From positions 300,754 to 364,753 of the forward strand of contig NZ_BDAZ01000017.1 in NCBI RefSeq assembly GCF_001612725.1: DNA of 64,000 nucleotides. The letters run 5' to 3'. Below, in pieces: positions 18,480 through 27,231 of the stretch (the stretch's first letter is position 1; every line of letters starts with the position of its first letter). The translations under genes and the position numbers were made by a program. Source of the stretch: Nocardia anaemiae NBRC 100462 (GTDB lineage: Bacteria; Actinomycetota; Actinomycetes; Mycobacteriales; Mycobacteriaceae). The notes beneath the pieces are model-generated. The model was not told where the DNA came from. It worked only from the letters and a program-made list of their open reading frames with translations, and did not search any database.

Positions 18480-19216
18480 GAATTCCGTTCCTTTCGATAG
18501 CTGGCGGCCGCCTCGACCAGTGCCCGCATCAGCCGCGTATCGATCGCGTCCGCCTCCGGATGCCACTGCACACCCACCAGGAACGGACCGTCGGTCGCCT
18601 CCGCCGCCTCGATCGTGCCGTCCGAGGAATATGCGGTCGCGGTCAGCCCATCGGCCAGGATGGCGACGGCTTGGTGATGGTGGCAGTTCACCTTCACCTC
18701 CGGTCCGGCGATCGTGGCGACCACGCTGTCCGGCACCGTGGTGACCCGGTTCGGGTGGAAGCCACCCGGCGTACCGGAATGGTCGTCGTGGCCGAGTAGA
18801 TCCGGCAGATGCTGGATCAGGGTGCCGCCGAACGCGACATTGACCAGCTGCAGGCCGCGACAGATCGCGAGGATCGGCAGACCGGCCGCGCGTGCCAGAG
18901 CGAACAGCTCGAATTCGGAATCGTCGCGGTCGCCTCGGAGCGGTCCGAGGGCAGCATCCGGTGGCGCACCGTAGCGGGCCGGATCGATATCGGCGCCGCC
19001 GGTCAGCACCAGACCGTCGAGCCGATCCACCAACTCCGCCCGCGCCACCCCGGTGGGTGGCAGCAACACCGGTATGCCGCCCGCGCGCTCGACCAGCTGC
19101 AGGTAATTGTGCGGCAGTACCGCACTCGGTACATCCCAGGCGCCGAACCGGGTCTGTTCCAGATAGGTCGGCAGGCCGATGACCGGACGGATCTGCTCAG
19201 AGCCGCTCGAAACCAC
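18476..19216 (-). CDS. class I glutamine amidotransferase-like gamma-glutamyl hydrolase (PuuD-like)
   Basis: A 246-residue peptidase C26 fold enzyme. The nucleophile elbow is LPILAICRGLQLVNVAFGG (Cys), with FHPNRV and HHHQAV loops, and the His/Glu pair lies in VGVQWHPEADA. In PuuD it cleaves gamma-glutamyl-GABA to glutamate and GABA. The GTG at 19216 follows GGGAG at 7-bp spacing and lies inside the end of the upstream ligase gene (20-bp overlap). The 3' end overlaps the dehydrogenase start. This tight packing supports one transcript and one pathway. Confidence 0.9.
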   Translation of the reverse strand: MVSSGSEQIRPVIGLPTYLEQTRFGAWDVPSAVLPHNYLQLVERAGGIPVLLPPTGVARAELVDRLDGLVLTGGADIDPARYGAPPDAALGPLRGDRDDSEFELFALARAAGLPILAICRGLQLVNVAFGGTLIQHLPDLLGHDDHSGTPGGFHPNRVTTVPDSVVATIAGPEVKVNCHHHQAVAILADGLTATAYSSDGTIEAAEATDGPFLVGVQWHPEADAIDTRLMRALVEAAASYRKERNS

Positions 19217-20561
19217 GGATTCGCTCCCAATCGGTGACCGCGGCGTCGAAGGCGTCCAGCTCGACCTGGGCCGCATTCCGATAATGGTCCACCACGTCGT
19301 CGCCGAACGCTGTCCGTGCCACCTTGCTCTCGCCGAACAATTGCGCCGCTTCCCGCAGCGTACGCGGCACCCGCGGGCGCTGGGAGCGGTAGGCATTGCC
19401 GTGGAACTCCGGCTCGAGCGGCAGCGCGTGCTCGACACCGTGCAATCCGGCGGCAATGGTCGCGGCGACGGCCAGATACGGATTCACATCGCCGCCCGGG
19501 ATCCGGTTCTCCATTCGCAGGGACAGGTCCTCGCCAACCACGCGCAGCGCACAGGTCCGGTTATCGCGGCCCCAGGCCAGTGCGGTCGGCGCGAAACTGC
19601 CGGACACGAATCGCTTGTAGGAGTTGATATTCGGCGCGAGCAGGTAGGTGAACTCGCGCAGGCAATCCAGTTGCCCGGCAAGGAAATGCCGCATGAGTGC
19701 CGAAGTGCCGTGCGGACCGTCGCCCGCGAATACCGCCGCACCCGAATCGGCGCGCAGACTTATGTGAATATGGCAGGAATTACCTTCGCGCTCATTGTAT
19801 TTCGCCATGAAACTGAGACTGCGCCCCTCCTGGGCGGCGATCTCCTTGGCACCGTTCTTGTAGATGCTGTGGTTGTCGCAGGTCACCAGCGCATCGTCAT
19901 AGCGGAAAGCTATTTCGTGCTGACCCGGATTGCATTCCCCCTTGGCCGATTCGACATACAATCCCGCACCGGCCATTTCATTGCGAATGCGACGCAACAG
20001 CGGCTCGATGCGCGCGGTCCCCAGCATCGAATAGTCCACGTTGTACTGGTTCGCGGGCCGCAGATCGCGATAGCCGGAGTTCCACGCGTCCTCGTAGCTG
20101 TCGTCGAAGACCAGGAACTCGAGTTCGGTCCCGACATAGGCCCGCAGCCCATGCTCGGCCAGCCGTGCCAATTGCGCCCGCAAGATCTGCCGCGGCGAAA
20201 CCGTGACCGGCTGACGTGCCGGTTCCACGTGCTCGACATCACACAGCACCAGCGCGGTTCCCGGCTGCCACGGCACCAGCCGCAGGGTGTTCAGATCCGG
20301 CCGCAGCACGAAGTCGCCGTAACCGGTTTCCCAGGACGAGATCGCATACCCGTCGACCGTGGCCATATCGACATCCACCGCGAGCAGATAGTTGCACGCC
20401 TCGGTCGCGTGCCCGATCACCTCGTCAAGGAAAAACCTTGCCGCACACCGCTTTCCCTGCAAACGGCCCTGCATATCGGTCATTGCCACCAGCACCGTGT
20501 CGATCTCCCCCGCCTCGACGAGCGCCCGCAACTGCGCCAGCTCCAGCATCCCCGTACGCAT
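19197..20561 (-). CDS. glutamine synthetase-like gamma-glutamyl-amine ligase
   Basis: A 454-residue GlnA fold. The N-terminal beta-grasp contains DTVLVAMTDMQGRLQGKR. The catalytic part has GTELEFLVFDD, ESAKGECNPGQHEIAF (Glu metal ligands), NSCHIHISL and RVVGEDLSLRMENRIPGGDVNPYLA. It lacks the adenylylation-loop pattern of GlnA1. Family members such as PuuA and Streptomyces GlnA3/GlnA4 attach glutamate to putrescine, polyamines or ethanolamine using ATP. The downstream hydrolase, aldehyde dehydrogenase and SDR fit that pathway, not nitrogen assimilation. ATG 20561 follows GAGAGGGG. The exact amine is not readable. Confidence 0.92.
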   Translation of the reverse strand: MRTGMLELAQLRALVEAGEIDTVLVAMTDMQGRLQGKRCAARFFLDEVIGHATEACNYLLAVDVDMATVDGYAISSWETGYGDFVLRPDLNTLRLVPWQPGTALVLCDVEHVEPARQPVTVSPRQILRAQLARLAEHGLRAYVGTELEFLVFDDSYEDAWNSGYRDLRPANQYNVDYSMLGTARIEPLLRRIRNEMAGAGLYVESAKGECNPGQHEIAFRYDDALVTCDNHSIYKNGAKEIAAQEGRSLSFMAKYNEREGNSCHIHISLRADSGAAVFAGDGPHGTSALMRHFLAGQLDCLREFTYLLAPNINSYKRFVSGSFAPTALAWGRDNRTCALRVVGEDLSLRMENRIPGGDVNPYLAVAATIAAGLHGVEHALPLEPEFHGNAYRSQRPRVPRTLREAAQLFGESKVARTAFGDDVVDHYRNAAQVELDAFDAAVTDWERIRGFERL

Positions 20562-20938
20562 CGATAACCCCTCTCGGCAGCAACCGTGCCAACGCTAGAG
20601 CAAAAGGGTCGAGCGCGTGCCCCGACACACAAAACCCAATGGTCGGTTGGTGTTGAACGGCCTGGTGGACGACTCGCGGCAGCTGATGTGTGCGGTACGC
20701 GACCGACCCGAAACGGCTCAAATGGAACGACCAACCCCTATTGCCCCCTATCCACAGTCATGCACGACAGCTACAACTACGGCGCAGCATCATTGGACCG
20801 AATCAGGCACGCGGGTGCTGATCTGCTCGATCGGTCGATCGCCTGCGGCCACTTGGTCGTTCGCACACATCGGGCAACTCGCCGAAGCCACCCCGAGAGC
20901 GGATTTCGGACACGCCATCGATGGCAAGGTAGTCGGGC
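20562..20938. other. divergent promoter region between the amine operon and the SDR/KAS operon
   Basis: About 377 bp with no gene I can support. It must hold the promoters of the two divergent operons, but I see no clear palindrome or recognisable core elements. Confidence 0.5.
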
Positions 20939-21775
20939 ATGAAGACGATCCTGATTACGGGGGCGACCTCGGGCATCGGTCTCGAAGCCGCGCAACAGCT
21001 CGCCGCGGGGGGCGATCGGCTGGTGTTGGTCGGCCGGAATCCGCAGAAGCTCGCCGACAGTGCGGAATTGGTAAGGGCCGCGGGTGCGGGGGCCGTCGAT
21101 ACGCTGGAATGCGATATGGCATCGCAGTCGTCGGTGCGCCAACTCGCCAAGGCGGTCGAAACCGCCTACGACCGCATCGATGTACTGGCCAATAATGCGG
21201 GCGGCTATCACCAGACGCGTACCGAAACCGAGGACGGTATCGAGGCCACCTTCGCAACCAATCACCTCGGCGGATTCCTGCTCACCGAACTGCTCGTCGA
21301 TCTGCTGGTTCGCAGCGCCCCCTCGCGCATTCTGTTCACCTCCTCGGTGATGCACTACGGCGCGACCCTCGATTTCGACGATCTCGGGTTCCGCACCGGC
21401 TATTCCGGCGAAAAGGCGTACAGCCGATCCAAATTGGCCAATGTGCTCTACACCCGCGCACTGGCCGATCGGCTGGCGGGCACCGGCGTGACGGTCAACG
21501 CGTTCCATCCCGGCGCGGTCGCGACCGGTATCTGGAATTCGCTGCCGTGGTTCGGGCAACCGATAATCGCGCTCGGCAAACGCCTGTTCTTCATCACCGC
21601 GGCCGAGGGCGCCGCCGCGCTCACCTTCCTCGCGACGGATCCGAGCGTCGCCGAGGTGACCGGCGCCTATTTTCGCAAGACCCGCGAGCGCGAACCGTCG
21701 CGGCTGGCCCGCGACGATGCGCTGGCCCGCCGATTGTGCGAGGTAAGCGCGAGTCTGGTCGGCCTGCCCGAATAA
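20939..21775 (+). CDS. short-chain dehydrogenase, retinol dehydrogenase-like
   Basis: A 278-residue SDR. It opens MKTILITGATSGIGLEAAQQL, then VLVGRNPQKL (NADP-type), with LANNAGGYHQ and the active site TSSVMHYGATLDFDD ... YSRSKLANVL. The insertion after the active-site serine and NHLGGFLLTELLVDLL resemble RDH/protochlorophyllide reductase-type SDRs that act on hydrophobic carbonyls. It is followed at 70 bp by a KAS III gene on the same strand, so a role in reducing a lipid ketone is plausible but inferred. Confidence 0.9.
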   Translation: MKTILITGATSGIGLEAAQQLAAGGDRLVLVGRNPQKLADSAELVRAAGAGAVDTLECDMASQSSVRQLAKAVETAYDRIDVLANNAGGYHQTRTETEDGIEATFATNHLGGFLLTELLVDLLVRSAPSRILFTSSVMHYGATLDFDDLGFRTGYSGEKAYSRSKLANVLYTRALADRLAGTGVTVNAFHPGAVATGIWNSLPWFGQPIIALGKRLFFITAAEGAAALTFLATDPSVAEVTGAYFRKTREREPSRLARDDALARRLCEVSASLVGLPE

Positions 21776-21845
21776 GGCCACCTACGACAGCGCCGTCGAA
21801 CTCCTGGCAAGACAGGGAAATCACGCGAGACAGAAAGCAGGGGTA

Positions 21846-22895
21846 ATGCTGCGCACACGTTTCGAGTCCATCGGCTCGTACACACCATCCACCGTCCGTT
21901 CCACCGAGGAGATCATCGCCGGACTGGCGGTGCCGAGATCCCTTGACCTGGAACGGATTACCGGTATCAAGAATCGGCGGGTCTACGACTCCAGTGACGA
22001 GGGCTACGAATCCTCCTTCGATCTGGCACTGCGCGCCATCGAGGACTGCCTGGCCCACTCCGATTACGCCCCCGATGAGATCGATGTGGTCATCTCGGCC
22101 TCCATCACCCGCACCCGCGGAAAAGAAATCTTCTGCTACGCACCGTCTTTCGCGGTCATGCTCGGTAAGGAGATCGGCGCGACGAAGGCCCGCCACTTCG
22201 ATGTCTCGAATGCCTGCGCGGGCATGATGACCGGCGTGCTGGTGCTGGATCGGATGATCAAGGCCGGAGTGGTTCGCAATGGACTCGTGGTCAGCGGCGA
22301 ACAGATCACCCCGATCGCCGAGACTGCCGCGCGGGAGATCAACAAGCCGTACGACCCGCAGTTCGCCGCGTTGACCGTCGGCGATGCGGCGGTCGCGGTA
22401 ATGCTCGACGATCGCGGCGACGATGACGACGAAATCCACTACGTCGAACTCATGACCTCCGCCGACGGCGCCGAACACTGCATCGGCATGCCGAGCGATC
22501 AGACCTCCGGAATCGCGCTCTACACCGATAACCGTGCGATGCAGAACGAGGGCCGCTATATGCAGGCCATCAACCGCCTATCCACCTTCCTCGAGGAGAC
22601 CGGGCGCACCTGGGAGAGCGAGAAGTTCGACTACTGGATCCACCACCAGTTCAGCGCACCCGCCATCGAGTACATCTCGCATCTGACCGAGCGGCACTTC
22701 GGTACCCCGATGCCCCAAGCCCTCAATGTGCTGCACGACTTCGGCAATACCGCGTCGACCTCGCATTTCGTGGTCCTGCACGAGTATCTCGCGCAGCAGA
22801 AGATCCCCAAGGGTTCCAAGGTGCTGATGATTCCGGCGGCATCCGGCACCGTTTCCGGACACCTCGCCGCCACCATCTCCCGTCTGGAGGCCTGA
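21846..22895 (+). CDS. beta-ketoacyl-ACP synthase III family (FabH-like) enzyme
   Basis: A 349-residue thiolase-fold condensing enzyme. The triad is complete: Cys124 in DVSNACAGMMTG, His266/267 in YWIHHQFS and Asn301 in DFGNTASTS. GDAAVAVML is the usual glycine-rich element. Such enzymes condense an acyl-CoA or activated acyl group with malonyl-ACP, or catalyse acyl transfer or Claisen condensation in natural-product pathways. The acidic insert GDDDDEIHY near residue 191 is unusual. The ATG follows AGGGGT. The next gene encodes a KAS III-like protein without the Cys and starts 3 bp downstream, so a heterodimer is likely. Confidence 0.9.
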   Translation: MLRTRFESIGSYTPSTVRSTEEIIAGLAVPRSLDLERITGIKNRRVYDSSDEGYESSFDLALRAIEDCLAHSDYAPDEIDVVISASITRTRGKEIFCYAPSFAVMLGKEIGATKARHFDVSNACAGMMTGVLVLDRMIKAGVVRNGLVVSGEQITPIAETAAREINKPYDPQFAALTVGDAAVAVMLDDRGDDDDEIHYVELMTSADGAEHCIGMPSDQTSGIALYTDNRAMQNEGRYMQAINRLSTFLEETGRTWESEKFDYWIHHQFSAPAIEYISHLTERHFGTPMPQALNVLHDFGNTASTSHFVVLHEYLAQQKIPKGSKVLMIPAASGTVSGHLAATISRLEA

Positions 22896-22898
22896 GCC

Positions 22899-23810
22899 AT
22901 GCCGACCACCATCCTCGCGGCCACCGTCAATGCCGATCTCGATACCGGGAGCTATTTCGAACTGGCGTCCCGCGCCGCCACGACCTGCCTCGAGCAGGCC
23001 GGTGTTGCACGGGAGCAGGTCGGGATGCTGATCAATGCCGGTGTCTTCCGCGATCAGAACATCTCCGAACCCGCGGTATCGGCGCTGATCCAGAAGCGTG
23101 TCGGCATCGGTCTCGAATACGCGCCCGGCCGGGTGCCCGCATTCTCCTTCGATCTGATGAACGGCGGGACCGGACTACTGCACGCGATCGCGACCGCCGA
23201 ATGCTTCCTGGTCAGCGGCGAGGTGTCGTATGCGCTGCTGGTCGCCGGTGATACGCATCCATCGACCGAACGCCATGTCGACGGCTTCCCCTACAGCACA
23301 AGCGCCGCCGCGGTCCTGCTCGGAACATCCAGCGCCACAGGCGGATTCGGCGCACTGCACTGCACCGACACCGCCGAGCCCGCCGAGCCGACCGCCTGGG
23401 TCGCGATGGGCGAGGTGGGCGCGAACGGCCGCTCGGCCATGAGCACCAAGGCCGGTGCCGACGATCCGGTCGCATTGGCCGCAGCGGCCGTGCGTGACTG
23501 CCTGAGCGCCGAAGGGTTGGACGTCACCGATTTCGCCGAGGGCCGCGCGGTGCTGCTCGCACCCACCTGGACCCTCGCCTTCCGTGCCCGCCTGGCGGCG
23601 GCGCTCGGGATCACCCCGGAATCGATCGTCGGGGTCGATCCCTCGGTGGACAATCCGTACTCCGCGGCGCCGGTGCACGCGTATGTGAGCGCACGCGACA
23701 GCGGCGCTCTCGCCGCGGCGCGCACGGTGCTGTTCCTGGCCGCCGACGACACCTCGGCCGCCTGTCTGGCCTACCACCAGCACGTACTCGCGCACGCCGG
23801 GAGTCGATGA
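22899..23810 (+). CDS. KAS III-like protein lacking the active-site cysteine
   Basis: A 303-residue thiolase-fold protein. The fold is visible from ELASRAATTCLEQAG, GMLINAGVFRDQN and SFDLMNGGTGLLHAIATAE to VDPSVDNPYSAAPVHAYV. At the position of the nucleophile (NACAG in the neighbour) it reads NGGTG, so Cys is replaced by Gly at about residue 90; the histidine motif is also not evident. It is shorter than FabH. Directly coupled to the complete KAS III gene, it resembles the inactive partner of PqsB/PqsC-type heterodimers. That arrangement is inference from gene order and residues. Confidence 0.85.
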   Translation: MPTTILAATVNADLDTGSYFELASRAATTCLEQAGVAREQVGMLINAGVFRDQNISEPAVSALIQKRVGIGLEYAPGRVPAFSFDLMNGGTGLLHAIATAECFLVSGEVSYALLVAGDTHPSTERHVDGFPYSTSAAAVLLGTSSATGGFGALHCTDTAEPAEPTAWVAMGEVGANGRSAMSTKAGADDPVALAAAAVRDCLSAEGLDVTDFAEGRAVLLAPTWTLAFRARLAAALGITPESIVGVDPSVDNPYSAAPVHAYVSARDSGALAAARTVLFLAADDTSAACLAYHQHVLAHAGSR

Positions 23811-24032
23811 CACGAAAGGCATTGAAATACCTCATATTCCGTAGGTGTCATCAGTTGTCGTGACAGGATCGGGCGGGCGAATTAACCTGTGTTCACCGGC
23901 TGGATCATCGGGCGCGTGGACGCGTCCTTCCCGCTGCGACGATGCCGCATCCTCAGTGCACCAGAGCTGCTCGTATTCGATGGTGCTCTCCCCACAGTCG
24001 GGCACACCACCTCGACGAAGGGCCTTGCGAGA

Positions 24033-26060
24033 ATGTGTCAGCCTGTCCCACACAGCGACCACCCAGCGCTCCGCGACCACTGGGCCGACTTCGCCAAATC
24101 CCGGGTCGGTCAGGCCATGGCCGTGCTCGGCGCCGCGAGCACGGTCGGCTTGGTCGCCGAGCTGCTGGAGGTGGACGAGGCCGGGGTGCGGACCGTCGTC
24201 GGGCAACTCGCCGAAACCGCGCGCTTCGAACATGCCGAGATCGGCGAGCGGATCCTGCGCAACACCCCCGACGAGCTCCGGCGGAAATTGCACAGCCGGG
24301 CCGCGGAACTGCTGCACCACCGGGGTTTTCCGGCGAGCACCGTCGCCGACCACCTGGTCGACGCCGATGCCGCCGGTTACCCGTGGGCGGTCGAGGTACT
24401 GCGCACCGCCGCCGAGGATGCGATAACCGATGACCAGATCGAGCCCGCGGTCGATCGGCTGGAATTGGCCTATCGCGCCACCAGGGACGCGGGCGAGCGG
24501 GCCGCCATCGCGATCCGGCTGGTCTGCCTCGAGTGGCGGATCAACCCGTCGACCCGTTCGCGCCAGTTCACCCGGTTGAAGGCGGCATTGCGCGCGGGTC
24601 GGGTGCCGCACCACGAATTGCCCGCCGCCGCCATGTATCTGCTGTGGCACGGGCAGGTGCCGCAGGCCGATCACGCACTCGGCCAGCTCAACAGCGGCAA
24701 ACCGGACGAGGCGACGCCGGAGATCGACTTCCTGCGTGCCTGGCTGCGGTACAGCTATCCCCCACATGTGCAGCGCCATCCGCGACTCTTCGCCGCCCCC
24801 GCCCGGCCACCCAAGGTGCGCGCCGACCAGCATTCACCACATCGACATGGCGCCGAGCTGCTCACCGGCCTGTTCACCCATCCGCTCGACGAGATCGCCA
24901 CGCTCGCGCAGCGACTGCTCACCAGCCACCGCCTCACCTCGACTACCATCGAACCGCTGGTCGCGGCCGTGCACTGCCTCATCTACAGCAATCGGCTCGA
25001 TACCGCGGCCGCCTGGTGCGAATCGCTGCTCGCCGAGGCCGATGCCCGCCGTGCCCCGACCTGGCAGTCGATCTTCGCCGGACTGCGCGCGGAAACCATG
25101 CTGCGCAAGGGCAATATTCGCGATGCGATCAGCGATGCGGCGCTGGCGCTGAATTATGTGCCCGCCGAACACCTCGGACTCTGGATCGGCACGCCGATCG
25201 CCGCGATGGTGCACGCGCTGACGATCTCCGGTCGGCATGCCGAGGCCGCGACCCAACTCGAAAGACCGGTGCCCCGAACGATTTTCGAATCCCGCTTCGG
25301 ACTGCCATATCTGGCGGCGCAGGGCCACCATCAGCTCGCGCTCGGCCGCGCCGACGAGGCATTGCGCAGTTTCCGCCGCTGCGGCTATCTCATGGACCGG
25401 TGGAATATGGATTTCCCCTGGCTGGTGCCGTGGCGCAATGACATTGCCGCCGCCCATCTCGCACTCGGCGAGCACCGGCAGGCACAGGAGTTCGCGACCA
25501 GACATTTGGAACTGCTCGGGGCCGCCGACCGGCACCGCTCCGGTGGCGTCACACTCCGACTGCTCGCCACCACCGGCGATCGCTATCAGGCCTTCCGCTT
25601 ACTGCGCGAATCCGCCGCGATCGCCCGCACCGGCGGTGACGACGTCGAATTGGCCACGGCCCTCGGCGAACTCGGCAAAGCACACCGCGCGGTCGGTGAC
25701 CACGAGCGATCCCGCGCTTTGATCCGCGATGCGGCGCGTATCGCGGAAGCCTGCGGCGCCGAGGTGCTGCTGCGCGATCTGCTCGATGGCAAACCCCAAA
25801 CCGCGACCGAGCCCATGCCCGCACTGCGCCCGATTCCGGGCGGGCTCGCGACGCTGAGTCCCGCCGAGCGCCGGGTGGCCGAGCTTGCGGCCCGCGGCAA
25901 GGCCAATCGCGAGATCGCCGACAAACTCGCCATCACCACCAGCACCGTCGAACAACACCTCACCCGCGTCTATCGCAAACTCGGGGTGGCCCGGCGCAGC
26001 GAGCTGTATTTCGTCCTACCGATCGGTCCGGCTGATACCGCGGTCTCGGCCGCCGGGTAA
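24033..26060 (+). CDS. LuxR-family regulator of LAL type without the ATPase domain
   Basis: A regulator of about 675 residues. The C-terminal helix-turn-helix is clear: LSPAERRVAELAARGKANREIADKL, then TTSTVEQHLTRVYRKLGVARR. The long middle is helical and TPR-like. The N-terminal 150 residues (AMAVLGAASTVGLVAELL ... RKLHSRAAELLHHRG) match the region that follows the AAA ATPase in LAL regulators such as MalT relatives, but Walker A and B motifs are absent. The start is uncertain: ATG 24033 begins the conserved part, and an in-frame GTG-type start at 23889 is possible. It lies downstream of the KAS III pair and may control that cluster. Confidence 0.85.
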   Translation: MCQPVPHSDHPALRDHWADFAKSRVGQAMAVLGAASTVGLVAELLEVDEAGVRTVVGQLAETARFEHAEIGERILRNTPDELRRKLHSRAAELLHHRGFPASTVADHLVDADAAGYPWAVEVLRTAAEDAITDDQIEPAVDRLELAYRATRDAGERAAIAIRLVCLEWRINPSTRSRQFTRLKAALRAGRVPHHELPAAAMYLLWHGQVPQADHALGQLNSGKPDEATPEIDFLRAWLRYSYPPHVQRHPRLFAAPARPPKVRADQHSPHRHGAELLTGLFTHPLDEIATLAQRLLTSHRLTSTTIEPLVAAVHCLIYSNRLDTAAAWCESLLAEADARRAPTWQSIFAGLRAETMLRKGNIRDAISDAALALNYVPAEHLGLWIGTPIAAMVHALTISGRHAEAATQLERPVPRTIFESRFGLPYLAAQGHHQLALGRADEALRSFRRCGYLMDRWNMDFPWLVPWRNDIAAAHLALGEHRQAQEFATRHLELLGAADRHRSGGVTLRLLATTGDRYQAFRLLRESAAIARTGGDDVELATALGELGKAHRAVGDHERSRALIRDAARIAEACGAEVLLRDLLDGKPQTATEPMPALRPIPGGLATLSPAERRVAELAARGKANREIADKLAITTSTVEQHLTRVYRKLGVARRSELYFVLPIGPADTAVSAAG

Positions 26061-26186
26061 CTCACAAGGCTCGCCGGCTGCGGGGCCGCCGAGGTCGGCG
26101 CGGTTACCGATCTATCGGCAACCCACGGGCTACATTCGATCCCACACATCCGAGTTCCGCTGGACGAAGGAAGTGAGTGGGTCGCC

Positions 26187-27227
26187 GTGGTAATGAACGA
26201 GGCAGCACCGACGAGTCGCGAAGCATTGGTCGAACTGGATGTCTTTCCGCCAGAGCAACAACGCCGCTGGACCGTTCTGCTGCGGCTGCTGTTGGCAATA
26301 CCCCAGCTGATCGTGCTCGGGTTCCTGAGCATCGCGGCCTTCGTGGTGATCGTCTGCGGCTGGTTCGGCGCACTGGTACTCGGGAGATTGCCTGCCTGGT
26401 GCGGTGAGTTCCTTCGCGGCTATTACGGCTACACCGCGCGGGTGTACGGCTACCTCATGCTGCTCGTCGACGACTACCCGCCGTTCGCCTGGACCACACC
26501 GGATTACCCGATCCGCCTGCTGTTCCCCGCGCCGACGCGGTTGAACCGGCTCGCGGTGCTGTTTCGGCTGATCCTGGCCTTCCCGATCCTGGTGCTGTCG
26601 GCCTGGTTCACCACCGGATGGGCGACCATCTCGATCGTTCTATGGCTGATCGTCCTGATCACCGGGCGGATGCCGAAGGCGATCTTCGAGGCCAGTTCGG
26701 CGGTGCTGCGCATCGAAATGCGGGTATCCGCCTACGCGAACCTGCTGACACCGGCGTACCTGAAGGGCGTTTTCGGCGACAAGCAGGTCACACCATCGCG
26801 TCCGGTATACACCGGGTCGCCGAGTGGTCCGATGGGAGACATCGGTCGGGTCACCGGTGGACCCGAACCGGCTCCGCGATCCGCGACCCGCCCGCTTGTG
26901 CTCTCCAGCGGCGGCCGGGCTCTGCTGCTCGTCATGCTCATCATCGGCATTCTCGGCAACCTCTCCGGAACCACGGTGGACCGCGATGACGATAACGACA
27001 CCGACGCGATCTCCGGTTCACAGCTCGCCCGGCAGGTCGCCATCGACTTCACCGACCAGACCGGGCGCACTCCGCAGTATGTGCACTGCCCCGATTCCCT
27101 CGGCGCCGATATCGGCGCGACGGAGGTCTGCACGGTCACCTACGACGGCATGCAGTTCCGGACCCTGGTCACCGTCGACGCGATCACCGACGGGGCGGCG
27201 CACTTCCGCACCGTCATCCAGCTCTGA
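26187..27227 (+). CDS. DUF4389/DUF4333 membrane protein
   Basis: A 346-residue protein. Residues about 25-100 and 118-185 hold two related hydrophobic repeats with the DUF4389 pattern (RWTVLLRLLLAIPQLIVL and LNRLAVLFRLILAFPILVL, each followed by a second membrane segment and a G-R-x-P turn). A linker leads to one more membrane segment (ALLLVMLIIGILGNL), then an extracytoplasmic DUF4333-like domain with two cysteines (YVHCPDSL, EVCTVTYDG). The function is unknown. GTG 26187 and ATG 26193 are alternative starts. It converges with the polymerase gene, ending 4 bp from it. Confidence 0.8.
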   Translation: MVMNEAAPTSREALVELDVFPPEQQRRWTVLLRLLLAIPQLIVLGFLSIAAFVVIVCGWFGALVLGRLPAWCGEFLRGYYGYTARVYGYLMLLVDDYPPFAWTTPDYPIRLLFPAPTRLNRLAVLFRLILAFPILVLSAWFTTGWATISIVLWLIVLITGRMPKAIFEASSAVLRIEMRVSAYANLLTPAYLKGVFGDKQVTPSRPVYTGSPSGPMGDIGRVTGGPEPAPRSATRPLVLSSGGRALLLVMLIIGILGNLSGTTVDRDDDNDTDAISGSQLARQVAIDFTDQTGRTPQYVHCPDSLGADIGATEVCTVTYDGMQFRTLVTVDAITDGAAHFRTVIQL

Positions 27228-27231
27228 AAAG

